Source of the DNA: Candidatus Saccharibacteria bacterium UBA3723
GTDB taxonomy: Bacteria > Patescibacteriota > Saccharimonadia > Saccharimonadales > Saccharimonadaceae
DNA: 15,264 nt
Direction of reading: 5' to 3'
Assembly: GCA_002371895.1 (NCBI GenBank)
Contig: DFHM01000013.1
Span: forward strand, 34,167 to 49,430
The first letter of the stretch is position 1; each line of letters opens with the position of its first letter. Below the pieces are notes generated by a model. The model saw only the letters and a program-made list of their open reading frames with translations, searched no databases and was not told where the DNA came from. Positions 1 through 5,735 of this stretch are shown here, piece after piece. The position numbers and the translations under genes are program-made.

Positions 1-140
1 GCAGGTGCAGCAGCAACGGCAGCTACAGCAGCAGCTGGCTCGATGCCATATTCGTCCTTAAGGACAGTTTTAAGCTCGTTAACTTCGAGGACGGTGAGCT
101 TAACCAATTCCTCTGCTAGTTTCTTTACATCAGCAGCCAT
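1..140 (-). CDS. rplL: 50S ribosomal protein L7/L12, N-terminal part (cut by window edge)
   Basis: The reverse complement reads MAADVKKLAEELVKLTVLEV and continues into an alanine/proline-rich hinge, which is the typical N-terminal dimerisation helix pair and hinge of L7/L12. This protein forms the ribosomal stalk with L10 and recruits translation factors. Only about 46 codons are in the window; the globular C-terminal domain lies beyond base 1. A clear ribosome binding site, AAAGGAG (bases 147-153 on the plus strand), stands 6 nt before the ATG. It follows rplJ by 50 nt in the usual rplJ-rplL order, so the two are probably co-transcribed. Identification is secure because both sequence type and gene order agree. 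Confidence 0.95.
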   Translation of the reverse strand, partial: MAADVKKLAEELVKLTVLEVNELKTVLKDEYGIEPAAAVAAVAAAP

Positions 141-190
141 GTTAGACTCCTTTATTTCTTATTGGTTAATAAAAATTCGCGTATATGCGA

Positions 191-715
191 TTAATTGGTT
201 GCTTTGTCGGCAATGCCGTCGAGCAAAGCGTGCAAATTGCCAGAAAGACCGTTTGTAATGTCGTTGACTGGGCTGAGGAGCATGTCCACAACTTGGCCAA
301 TGAGCTGGTCTTTGCTTGGAAGGCTTGCAAGTGCTTTTACGTCAGTTTCGCTGAGTGTAGCACCTTCGCCGCTAAAGGCACCTTTGAGCTCAAGAGCTTC
401 GTGATCCTTTGCAAATTTTGCAAGAACCTGAGCTGGAGCAACTTCGTCATCGCTGGAAACAGCGTAAAGAAGCTGACCTTCAAGAGCGGTCGTATCGGTG
501 TCTTTGTAAACCGCGATATTGCCCATGGCGACACGGACGAGGCGGTTTTTGACGATTTTAATTTTGACGTTATTCTCGCGAGCAGCCTTGCGAAGTTCTT
601 GCATTTCCGCGACCGTGAGGCCTTGGTACTTTGCAAAAACGGTCATCTTAGCGTCGCTGAGAAGCTCGTTTAAGTCGGCAACCAATTGTTGTTTCTTATC
701 TTTGCTAATTGCCAT
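191..715 (-). CDS. rplJ: 50S ribosomal protein L10
   Basis: The 174-residue product begins MAISKDKKQQLVADLNELLS and carries the L10 rRNA-binding region, including FAKYQGLTVAEMQELRKAAR (residues about 27-46) and the basic IKIVKNRLVRVAM segment. Length is normal for L10. It anchors L7/L12 dimers to the ribosomal stalk. The start is fixed by AAAAGGAG (726-733 on the plus strand) about 10 nt upstream. It lies directly before rplL. A consensus promoter (876-904) would give a long untranslated leader of about 150 nt, which fits L10-mediated autoregulation as known for this operon. Stop codon is TAA. Nothing in the protein looks damaged. Confidence 0.97.
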   Translation of the reverse strand: MAISKDKKQQLVADLNELLSDAKMTVFAKYQGLTVAEMQELRKAARENNVKIKIVKNRLVRVAMGNIAVYKDTDTTALEGQLLYAVSSDDEVAPAQVLAKFAKDHEALELKGAFSGEGATLSETDVKALASLPSKDQLIGQVVDMLLSPVNDITNGLSGNLHALLDGIADKATN

Positions 716-868
716 AGATAGAAATCTCCTTTTGGTATTAGTTTTATAGCCAGAATGTTAAAATCTAGGCCTTTTGGGCTAGAAAACGTCACCAATTTAC
801 AAGAAATATTTTCCTCGGCGGCATTATTAAGTGTTTTTTATATGAACACCGCCGCTGTCTTTGGTAAC
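716..868 (-). promoter_or_regulatory. rplJL mRNA leader, candidate L10 autoregulatory RNA
   Basis: The predicted transcript start near 869 leaves about 150 nt before rplJ. The leader holds a hairpin with outer arms CGGCGG/CCGCCG (plus-strand 849-854 and 816-821), an inner TGTT/AACA extension, and an asymmetric bulge of about 10 nt on one side. A lopsided bulge next to a GC stem is the general shape of the L10(L12)4 binding site in known leaders. A second, imperfect hairpin CTAGCCC-AAAA-GGCCTAG (about 760-780) sits near the ribosome binding site. Seeing the stems is direct; the L10-binding role is inferred from position. Confidence 0.5.
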
Positions 869-875
869 TGCGGAT

Positions 876-904
876 ATTATACTCCTTTTAGGGCTATTTT
901 GCAA
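876..904 (-). promoter_or_regulatory. Promoter of rplJL
   Basis: On the minus strand, TTGCAA (899-904) and a perfect TATAAT (876-881) are separated by exactly 17 bp. Transcription would begin near base 869, well upstream of rplJ. Confidence 0.85.
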
Positions 905-953
905 GGATTTCCTGTTGCTGCGTGCGCTGCCGTGTCTTTTCTCCCACATTTGC

Positions 954-1015
954 GACTAGTCACACATGATTGACTCGTCACATATTAGCGACTAGTCGCA
1001 CGGCGTTGACTGGTC
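954..1015. promoter_or_regulatory. Array of four GACTNGTC boxes at 18-bp intervals (operator-like)
   Basis: GACTAGTC (954-961), GACTCGTC (972-979), GACTAGTC (990-997) and GACTGGTC (1008-1015) start exactly 18 bp apart. Each continues into RCA, and the first and third are perfect or near-perfect palindromes of the form YGACTAGTCR. The array lies between the divergent rplJ and rlmH promoters, 50 bp upstream of the rplJ -35 and about 60 bp upstream of the rlmH -10. The bases just before box 1 (CCCACATTTGCGACTAGTCA) are nearly identical to bases 8231-8250, which precede a pair of the same boxes. Even spacing suggests cooperative binding by a DNA-binding protein; an iteron-like role is a less likely alternative. 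Confidence 0.6.
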
Positions 1016-1072
1016 GCATAGACGGTGAAAAAGTATGAGCGATCCAGTAGTGAAGGTGCGCGATTGAATGCA

Positions 1073-1081
1073 TGCTAAAAT
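1073..1081 (+). promoter_or_regulatory. Extended -10 promoter of rlmH (leaderless)
   Basis: TGCTAAAAT is an extended -10 element. Its 3' end is 8 nt before the rlmH ATG at 1090, so the mRNA should begin at or within a few bases of the start codon. No good -35 box and no Shine-Dalgarno sequence are present. Confidence 0.6.
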
Positions 1082-1089
1082 AAAGCTAT

Positions 1090-1518
1090 ATGATTAAAGT
1101 GATTGCGGGCGGAAAGAAGCATCCAGGCTGGCTTGCGGCGACTTGCGCCGAATATGAGAAGCGCCTAAGGAAACCTTGGGCGATGGAATGGCAGTTTGTT
1201 GACGAGGAAAAACTTCCGGAACGCGTAGCGAAGCTGGATAAAGATGACTTTGTGATCTTATTAGATGAACATGGTACGATTTTGAGCTCGCCAGAATTGA
1301 GTAATACTATAGCGAAGCCATTAGAGAATGGGCGAACTGTCGTGATTATTATTGGCGGCGCATATGGGCACTTCCCTGAGGAAATGGTCAGGCGCGCGAA
1401 CGTAGTCTGGAGCATCTCGAAGCTAGTATTTCCGCATCAGATTTGTAGACTTATTGTTTCTGAGCAAGTTTATCGATCGCAAGAAATTTATCTTGGGCAT
1501 CAATACCATCACGAATAG
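1090..1518 (+). CDS. rlmH: 23S rRNA (pseudouridine1915-N3)-methyltransferase RlmH
   Basis: The 142-residue product matches the SPOUT methyltransferase RlmH in length and motifs. It methylates pseudouridine 1915 in helix 69 of 23S rRNA using S-adenosylmethionine. Visible features are the N-terminal IKVIAGGKKHPGWLAATCAEY, the cofactor-loop segment IIIGGAYGHF (residues about 106-115), and the C-terminal knot region SISKLVFPHQICRLIVSEQ followed by YRSQEIYLGHQYHHE, including the conserved PH, EQ-YR and YHHE positions. The ATG at 1090 has no Shine-Dalgarno sequence and lies 8 nt behind an extended -10 box, so translation is probably leaderless. It diverges from rplJ. Stop codon is TAG. Confidence 0.95.
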   Translation: MIKVIAGGKKHPGWLAATCAEYEKRLRKPWAMEWQFVDEEKLPERVAKLDKDDFVILLDEHGTILSSPELSNTIAKPLENGRTVVIIIGGAYGHFPEEMVRRANVVWSISKLVFPHQICRLIVSEQVYRSQEIYLGHQYHHE

Positions 1519-1591
1519 TGGCGCGGCGGCCATAGCGCGATGCGGCGCGCGGAAGGGATAGTGGTGTGCGGTTATAGCGATGCGTGGCTGC

Positions 1592-1633
1592 AAAAAAAAA
1601 CATAAAAAATGGCGCCGGGGTTGAGCCGGCGCC
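1592..1633 (-). terminator. Rho-independent terminator of the 1713-2012 gene
   Basis: On the minus strand, an 8-bp perfect stem of GGCGCCGG/CCGGCGCC (plus-strand 1611-1618 and 1626-1633) with a 7-nt loop is followed by ATTTTTTATG and a run of nine T. This is a strong intrinsic terminator for the small gene upstream; it is in the wrong orientation for rlmH. Confidence 0.85.
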
Positions 1634-1663
1634 GGGGTGTGGGGTGAATATGACTATTCGCAA

Positions 1664-1695
1664 GGGCTTGCGCCCGCGAGGAGTCGCTTACGCGA
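1664..1695 (-). other. Two adjacent hairpins with GNRA tetraloops in a 3' UTR
   Basis: Read on the minus strand, TCGC-GTAA-GCGA (1684-1695) and GGGC-GCAA-GCCC (1664-1675) form two short perfect stems, each closed by a GNRA-type tetraloop (GUAA, GCAA). They lie between the stop codon of the small gene and its terminator, in a 3' UTR of about 80 nt. Two GNRA hairpins side by side suggest a folded RNA element, for example for stability or a small 3'-derived RNA. The structures are seen; the role is inferred. Confidence 0.4.
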
Positions 1696-1712
1696 GGTGT
1701 CTGGCCGTGAGT

Positions 1713-2012
1713 TTACACGGTGGGTCTGACTGCGTTGACGCAGTTGCAGAAGTGCAGGTTGGCGTCGCGCAGGTTGTTGGTGTTGTACTCGTCGGGCTGG
1801 TTGCCGATGGCAGCCATGATCCAGTCGGCGTGAGCCAGAATGGCGTCGTGGTTGGCCGGATTGATCTCCTCCATCTTGCGGATGACGCCGCTCAGCTCCG
1901 GAGTACGGAACTGAACCGGGATGCCGGTGGCGGCTTCCTTGACACGCTTGAAGGCGCGGGAGAGTTCGGCGAGCTTTTCCTGATGAGCAACACAAGACAT
2001 ATTCATAGACAT
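1713..2012 (-). CDS. Small hypothetical protein, 99 aa, probably highly expressed
   Basis: I do not recognise this protein. It is soluble-looking, starts MSMNMSCVAHQEKLAELSRA, appears mostly helical, has no membrane segment, and ends with a Cys-containing stretch HFCNCVNAVRPTV. The start at 2012 is chosen over an upstream in-frame ATG at 2093 because AAAGGGG (2021-2027 on the plus strand) lies 8 nt before it and the predicted transcript begins near 2094. The gene has its own near-consensus promoter, a structured 5' UTR, a structured 3' UTR and a strong terminator, so it is a self-contained transcription unit. Codons strongly favour a C in third position (AAC, GAC, GCC, CTG), unlike neighbouring genes, which suggests either selection for high expression or acquisition from elsewhere. 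Confidence 0.75.
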   Translation of the reverse strand: MSMNMSCVAHQEKLAELSRAFKRVKEAATGIPVQFRTPELSGVIRKMEEINPANHDAILAHADWIMAAIGNQPDEYNTNNLRDANLHFCNCVNAVRPTV

Positions 2013-2094
2013 AATAAATACCCCTTTCTTAAGGTACGCGCGATGTGAAATCGCGAACAATAGTATCCGTCCGAGCAGGATTCCGCCGGACAAT
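2013..2094 (-). promoter_or_regulatory. Structured 5' UTR of the small hypothetical gene
   Basis: The predicted leader is about 82 nt. It contains a perfect hairpin CGCGAT-TTCAC-ATCGCG (plus-strand 2039-2055) about 10 nt upstream of the ribosome binding site, and an outer stem GTCCG/CGGAC (2087-2091 with 2069-2073). It could tune translation or protect the mRNA. No known riboswitch class is recognised. Confidence 0.4.
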
Positions 2095-2100
2095 ATATTT

Positions 2101-2129
2101 ATTATATCACAGAACGCCTAAAAAGTCAA
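2101..2129 (-). promoter_or_regulatory. Near-consensus promoter of the small hypothetical gene
   Basis: On the minus strand TTGACT (2124-2129) and TATAAT (2101-2106) are separated by exactly 17 bp, with TGA giving an extended -10. This is the strongest promoter match in the window. Transcription should start near 2094. Confidence 0.88.
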
Positions 2130-2143
2130 TAATATGGGCGGGA

Positions 2144-3025
2144 TTAATCGTAAACTGGGGCGATTTCGGTAGCGTAGATGATTTCGTTTGCGCTTGGACC
2201 GCCGTCGAAACTATTGGATACGTCGCCGCGGGAGGTGCTGGTGTACTTGATGGTTTTGCCGAGGCCGTTTTCGGTCGTGACATTGACGAGGTAGCCGGTG
2301 ATTTTGATATGGTCGCCAAGGTAATACTTCTCGGCCGCGGCCTTGACGGTTTCGTCTGCTGGGATTATCTCGTTAATGGCGACGGAGTTCTGGATTTTTA
2401 TGCGGTCAAGGCCGCCAAATTCTTTTGCCGTAATCTTTCTATCGGCGATAGACCAGGTGATTTTATTATTGTTCTCTGCAGCGTAGCCCCAAGCGAGGCC
2501 GATAGCGTACGGGGAGATTTCGTCGTAGGCATCGTCGCTTTCGAATTTCTGGGTGGAGACCACTACGCCTTCGACGACATATTGCGCCACGTATGAAAGC
2601 GTCGCTTTGGTGACGCCGATTTCGAGGGATTGTTTGCCGGTAGTGTTGGCTTGGATTGGTTCTGGGATGTTTTCGATGGCGCGGTGCTTGTAATTTTCGC
2701 GCGCAATAATCACGATGCTGATCGCGATAAGAACGCAGACGATAGTGGATACGCCATAAAAAATTTGTTTAATCTTCTTCTTGAGTTTGCGGCCTTGGCG
2801 CTCTTTGTTGGTGAGGGCGGCGTCGTAAGCGACCATTAGCTCGTGCTCGATGGTATTGTATTTTAGTCCGTCGATGTGGCCGGCGTTGAATTGGATCTTT
2901 AGATCTTCCATCTTTTCTTTGAGCTTGTTGAGCTCGGAAAGGCCAAACTCATATTGGGCCTGTTTGATGGTGCCGGATTCGAGGTCGCGCTCGAGTTTTT
3001 GCTTCTCGCGTTCGTAGTTAAACAT
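2144..3025 (-). CDS. Single-pass membrane protein with N-terminal coiled coil, unknown function
   Basis: The 293-residue product has three parts: a charged, Lys/Glu-rich, probably coiled-coil cytoplasmic region (residues about 1-87), one membrane helix (about 89-109, IFYGVSTIVCVLIAISIVII), and an exported domain (about 110-293). The last carries SPYAIGLAWGY, then SVAINEIIPADETVKAA and GDHIKITGYLVNV. From memory this order resembles a conserved family of unknown function with a SPxDLAxxWG motif, a SANMHxIPA-like motif and GYLV, found in many bacteria; this is family recall, not a search. The start ATG at 3025 lacks a Shine-Dalgarno sequence; a weak TATACT (3038-3043) lies 12 nt upstream. It diverges from the hydrolase gene at 3087. 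Stop codon is TAA. Confidence 0.75.
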   Translation of the reverse strand: MFNYEREKQKLERDLESGTIKQAQYEFGLSELNKLKEKMEDLKIQFNAGHIDGLKYNTIEHELMVAYDAALTNKERQGRKLKKKIKQIFYGVSTIVCVLIAISIVIIARENYKHRAIENIPEPIQANTTGKQSLEIGVTKATLSYVAQYVVEGVVVSTQKFESDDAYDEISPYAIGLAWGYAAENNNKITWSIADRKITAKEFGGLDRIKIQNSVAINEIIPADETVKAAAEKYYLGDHIKITGYLVNVTTENGLGKTIKYTSTSRGDVSNSFDGGPSANEIIYATEIAPVYD

Positions 3026-3050
3026 AAGGTTAATCTCAGTATAATATATT

Positions 3051-3079
3051 TTGCATTTTTGGGCGAAAAATTATATAAT
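3051..3079 (+). promoter_or_regulatory. Leaderless promoter of the DUF2974 hydrolase
   Basis: TTGCAT (3051-3056) and a perfect TATAAT (3074-3079) are separated by exactly 17 bp. Only 7 nt separate the -10 box from the ATG at 3087, so the expected first transcribed base is the A of the start codon. There is no Shine-Dalgarno sequence. Confidence 0.85.
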
Positions 3080-3086
3080 ATTGTTT

Positions 3087-4133
3087 ATGGCAAATGCATT
3101 AGATTACGTAGAAAAATTCGGTCACCTCAAATTTGAACAAAAAGGTTTTACGGATGTAGATAACCTTGTCTTTTCCCTGCTCTCTTATCTAGACTTTTCT
3201 AACACGCGTATCAACGAAAACACCTTAACGCTCGAGGAGGTTGGCCGCGAATTCTTAATGCATAATACTTTTAAGGAAGTTAGCAAAAAAGGCGTTGCGC
3301 AGGCCGGCGCATATCAGATGCTCGAAAAGGTTATCGACGCAGAGCGCTATCGCAAAATTCGCGTGTCGGATTATATTTATGACACCAATTCGCACATGAT
3401 GTTTTCTGCGATGATTTTCCACCTAACGAAGAATTTGGATTATATTGCTTTTGAAGGTACGGACGAAATGATTTCTGGTTGGCGCGAGGATTTTGAGCTG
3501 GCGCATTCCTTCCCTGTTCCGTCGCACATTGAGGCGGTAAAATATCTCAACGAGCATATTCATCTATTTGGTCCACGCGTGATTGTCGGCGGTCATTCCA
3601 AGGGCGGCAACTTGGCACTTGTTGGCTGCATGATGATGAAGCGCCTCAAGTGGATGAAAGTTACGAAAGTCTACAACAACGACGGTCCGGGTCTTCGCAA
3701 GGCGGAGTTTGAGTCGCCGGAATATGCCCGCGTGAAGGAGCGCTATGTTCATATCGTGCCACACTGCTCGATTGTGGGCATGATGATGCGAAACGACGTC
3801 TACAAAGTTTGTTTATCCGATAAGGAAAATATCCTTGGCCACTCGATTCTAACTTGGCAAGTAAGTGGCGATCATTTGGTCCGCGCGGCGCGCTCGGCCC
3901 ATAGTAAGGAGATCGAGCGTCGTCTCTGGCGCTGGTTGGACAACCACAACGACGAAGAGCGCAAAAAAGTTACGACGGCGGTCTTTGGCACGATTGAGGG
4001 ATGTAATATCGCTGATACGATATCGATGGTAAAGCTAAAAAATATTATCAAGTTGATTCACTCGGCCAAAGAGCTCGATAAAGAAAGCAAAGATTTGGTC
4101 CTAGGTCTCCTAAAAGACGTGGCAACGAAATAA
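3087..4133 (+). CDS. Mbeg1-like (DUF2974) alpha/beta-hydrolase, putative lipase
   Basis: The 348-residue product has the hallmarks of the DUF2974/Mbeg1-like lipase-type hydrolases. These include AFEGTDEMISGWREDF (residues about 121-136, matching the family's FRGTD...WKEDF), the nucleophile elbow GGHSKGGNLA with Ser171, NNDGPGL (about 197-203), VPHCSIVGMMM, and HSILTW with a likely catalytic His. It has no signal peptide, so it is probably cytoplasmic. The true substrate is unknown; the family is related to class 3 lipases. The start is ATG 3087 rather than the in-frame TTG at 3051, because the latter is the -35 box and lies upstream of the predicted transcript start. It ends at a bidirectional terminator. 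Stop codon is TAA. Confidence 0.88.
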   Translation: MANALDYVEKFGHLKFEQKGFTDVDNLVFSLLSYLDFSNTRINENTLTLEEVGREFLMHNTFKEVSKKGVAQAGAYQMLEKVIDAERYRKIRVSDYIYDTNSHMMFSAMIFHLTKNLDYIAFEGTDEMISGWREDFELAHSFPVPSHIEAVKYLNEHIHLFGPRVIVGGHSKGGNLALVGCMMMKRLKWMKVTKVYNNDGPGLRKAEFESPEYARVKERYVHIVPHCSIVGMMMRNDVYKVCLSDKENILGHSILTWQVSGDHLVRAARSAHSKEIERRLWRWLDNHNDEERKKVTTAVFGTIEGCNIADTISMVKLKNIIKLIHSAKELDKESKDLVLGLLKDVATK

Positions 4134-4164
4134 AAAATCCCCCGCAGTGCGCGGGGGTATTTTT
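4133..4164. terminator. Bidirectional intrinsic terminator
   Basis: A perfect 7-bp stem CCCCCGC/GCGGGGG (4139-4145 and 4151-4157) with a 5-nt loop is flanked by a run of A on the left and T on the right. It serves both converging genes, the hydrolase (plus) and the membrane protein (minus). Confidence 0.9.
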
Positions 4165-4733
4165 TATTCCATATTTCTAGTGGATTGCCACTGCGACGTG
4201 ATGCCGACAACGGCGATAATCACGAAGACGACTGTAAACAGTAAACCGTTATCGAACGGTAACTTGCCAAGGATTTCTGCTGGAATTAGCGCGAGGATAT
4301 TGGTGGCAAGAAGATTTGCGCCCTCGATGCCGGTAAAGACAATTACGGCCGGCTTCATTGCCCAGACAGCAATCGTGCCAGCAACGACACCGATTGCGAT
4401 GGCGATACATGGCAAAGTCCAATCCGTGACCGGGCCAAAATGTTGAATGATGAACCAAGTAACAACCACGCCGGTCGTAAGTGAGACGGCGAGCTTCTCG
4501 ATTGATAAGCCAATCATAGAAAGAATGGCGCCCGCGGCGATGCGCAAAATCATCTGCCAGAACGGATCTTCGATTAAGTTTGGTGCGAACTGCCCCATAA
4601 TGCTATAGCCGATGACGAACCAAATGATCGACATGGCGATGCGCTTGAGGCGGTAGCCGGCGAAGGCTAAGATTAGGCCGATAATAATTGCAATAATCGG
4701 CGTTATTGTCACATTAAATGCTGTTATATCCAT
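4164..4733 (-). CDS. Multi-pass membrane protein, DUF4203/TMEM198-like
   Basis: The 189-residue product is highly hydrophobic, with about seven membrane helices. It opens with a short N-terminus, then AIIIGLILAFAGYRLKRI. The first helix ends in GYRLKR and is followed by glycine-rich helices, as in DUF4203 (TM7SF3/TMEM198-like) proteins. That family link is from the general pattern and is uncertain; the function is unknown. The ATG at 4733 sits 6 nt behind an extended -10 box TGATACAAT and has no Shine-Dalgarno sequence, so the mRNA is probably leaderless. Its promoter lies over the end of the EamA gene 17 nt upstream, and read-through from that gene is also possible. Stop codon is TAA. Confidence 0.7.
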   Translation of the reverse strand: MDITAFNVTITPIIAIIIGLILAFAGYRLKRIAMSIIWFVIGYSIMGQFAPNLIEDPFWQMILRIAAGAILSMIGLSIEKLAVSLTTGVVVTWFIIQHFGPVTDWTLPCIAIAIGVVAGTIAVWAMKPAVIVFTGIEGANLLATNILALIPAEILGKLPFDNGLLFTVVFVIIAVVGITSQWQSTRNME

Positions 4734-4739
4734 AAGCCA

Positions 4740-4748
4740 ATTGTATCA
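4740..4748 (-). promoter_or_regulatory. Extended -10 promoter (leaderless) of the 4164-4733 gene
   Basis: TGATACAAT on the minus strand is an extended -10 box ending 6 nt before the ATG at 4733. No convincing -35 box is seen. Confidence 0.55.
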
Positions 4749-4750
4749 TG

Positions 4751-5662
4751 CTAATTCAGCAAGACGATACCAACCACGGCAAGAATCGTGGCCACTAGAT
4801 GGGCGATGACGATATGGCGCGATAGTTTTTCTCGACCAAACTTTGGCACGATGATAGATAGAATGATGCCGAGCACAAAGACGAGGATCATTTCGAGTGC
4901 GTTGGAGACTACGGAAACTAAGGCTGGCGTGCCGATGATGAGTGCGTAACGGCCGGCGAATTCTGCGAATAGGAAGATGAGCTGTGAGATGCCAAGTGCG
5001 GCATAGAGGCGCTTGCCGTTGTGTTTTGAGACGTATTTGAAACGTTGGCGCCAAGATGGGTGCGAAAAATAATAGATAAAGTCCATTACGCCGCGGCCAA
5101 GCATGAACCATGAGAAGGTGGTGGTGAATTCATAGCCTTCGCCAGCGTGGGCAGTGATGACACCGGATGCGGCGGCGAGTAATACGTACAACAAGAAGCC
5201 GCCGGCTGCTTTGAATTCTAGCTTGCGTGCCCTCTTGCGACGGCGGGATAGCATGATGACGACTGGCGCCATGATGACAGTAAAGAAGCCGAGCATCTGC
5301 ATGAGTGAAATACTATCGCCAAAGATGACGGCATCGGCGATCAAATATATGACTGGTGTAAGCTGTAGAAAGATAGAGGCTGTGGTGGTTTCTTCACTTT
5401 TGAGTGCGCGGTAGTATGGGATCGATGCGGTGGAGCTGAGAATACCAGACAAAAGTAGCCAGGCCATGCGACCGATTCCGACATCTTGGATGCCAAAGAT
5501 GGAAAATAATACGATGGCGGTAAGAATATATGAGGCGCCGCTAAAGATTTTGATTGATTCTTGTTTTTTAGCCTTGAATAATACGTCGGTAACGTAGTTA
5601 TCAGTAAAACCACAAATTGCGTAGCCAAGTGCATTAACAGCCGACAAAATTAACCATAACAT
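4751..5662 (-). CDS. EamA/DMT-family transporter
   Basis: The product (303 residues from this start) is a ten-helix membrane protein made of two similar halves, the layout of the EamA drug/metabolite transporter superfamily. The first half ends near FFTVIMAPVVIMLSRRRKRA, followed by a basic cytoplasmic loop, and the second half ends HLVATILAVVGIVLLN. The YRALKSEETTTASIF segment after the third or fourth helix, and LVSVVSNALEMILVFVLGII in the second half, fit the family. Substrate cannot be told. The ATG at 5662 is preferred over that at 5680, because a TATAAT box (5672-5677) overlaps the upstream codons and predicts a transcript starting at about 5662-5665. It diverges from the GH97 gene. Stop codon is TAG. 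Confidence 0.85.
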   Translation of the reverse strand: MLWLILSAVNALGYAICGFTDNYVTDVLFKAKKQESIKIFSGASYILTAIVLFSIFGIQDVGIGRMAWLLLSGILSSTASIPYYRALKSEETTTASIFLQLTPVIYLIADAVIFGDSISLMQMLGFFTVIMAPVVIMLSRRRKRARKLEFKAAGGFLLYVLLAAASGVITAHAGEGYEFTTTFSWFMLGRGVMDFIYYFSHPSWRQRFKYVSKHNGKRLYAALGISQLIFLFAEFAGRYALIIGTPALVSVVSNALEMILVFVLGIILSIIVPKFGREKLSRHIVIAHLVATILAVVGIVLLN

Positions 5663-5671
5663 TCTGCAAAT

Positions 5672-5677
5672 ATTATA
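5672..5677 (-). promoter_or_regulatory. -10 box of the EamA transporter gene
   Basis: A perfect TATAAT on the minus strand lies 9 nt before the ATG at 5662, with no Shine-Dalgarno sequence between. The -35 region is poor. It stands back to back with the GH97 promoter, about 22 bp apart. Confidence 0.5.
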
Positions 5678-5696
5678 CATGAGCGGTTTAAAATTG

Positions 5697-5705
5697 TGCT
5701 ACAAT
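5697..5705 (+). promoter_or_regulatory. Extended -10 promoter of the GH97 gene
   Basis: TGCTACAAT is an extended -10 element. Transcription is expected near 5712, where an ATG opens a 7-codon frame that runs into the GH97 start. The -35 region is weak. Confidence 0.55.
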
Positions 5706-5711
5706 ATTCTT

Positions 5712-5735
5712 ATGGTAATTGAGGGTAAATTGTGA
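5712..5735 (+). CDS. Possible 7-codon leader ORF overlapping the GH97 start
   Basis: ATG at 5712 begins 6 nt after the -10 box and encodes MVIEGKL followed by TGA (5733-5735). The TGA overlaps the GTG start of GH97 (5732-5734). The leader ORF contains the GAGGG ribosome binding site of the larger gene. If translated from a leaderless mRNA it would couple to GH97 translation. It is short enough to be coincidence. Confidence 0.3.
   Translation: MVIEGKL

Noticed and set aside
141..190. Attenuator between rplJ and rplL (TCGC-ATATAC-GCGA followed by ATTTTT)
   Set aside because: The stem has only four pairs and is too weak to call a terminator, though partial attenuation cannot be excluded.
755..973. 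72-codon plus-strand frame in the rplJ leader
   Set aside because: It overlaps the rplJ promoter and leader on the other strand and shows no ribosome binding site or protein-like features.
954..1015. Iteron-type replication origin
   Set aside because: No AT-rich melting region, DnaA boxes or initiator gene is seen nearby; the operator explanation fits the divergent promoters better.
2045..2596. 183-codon plus-strand frame over the membrane protein and the small-gene leader
   Set aside because: It is antisense to well supported minus-strand features and to their promoter, and has no ribosome binding site.
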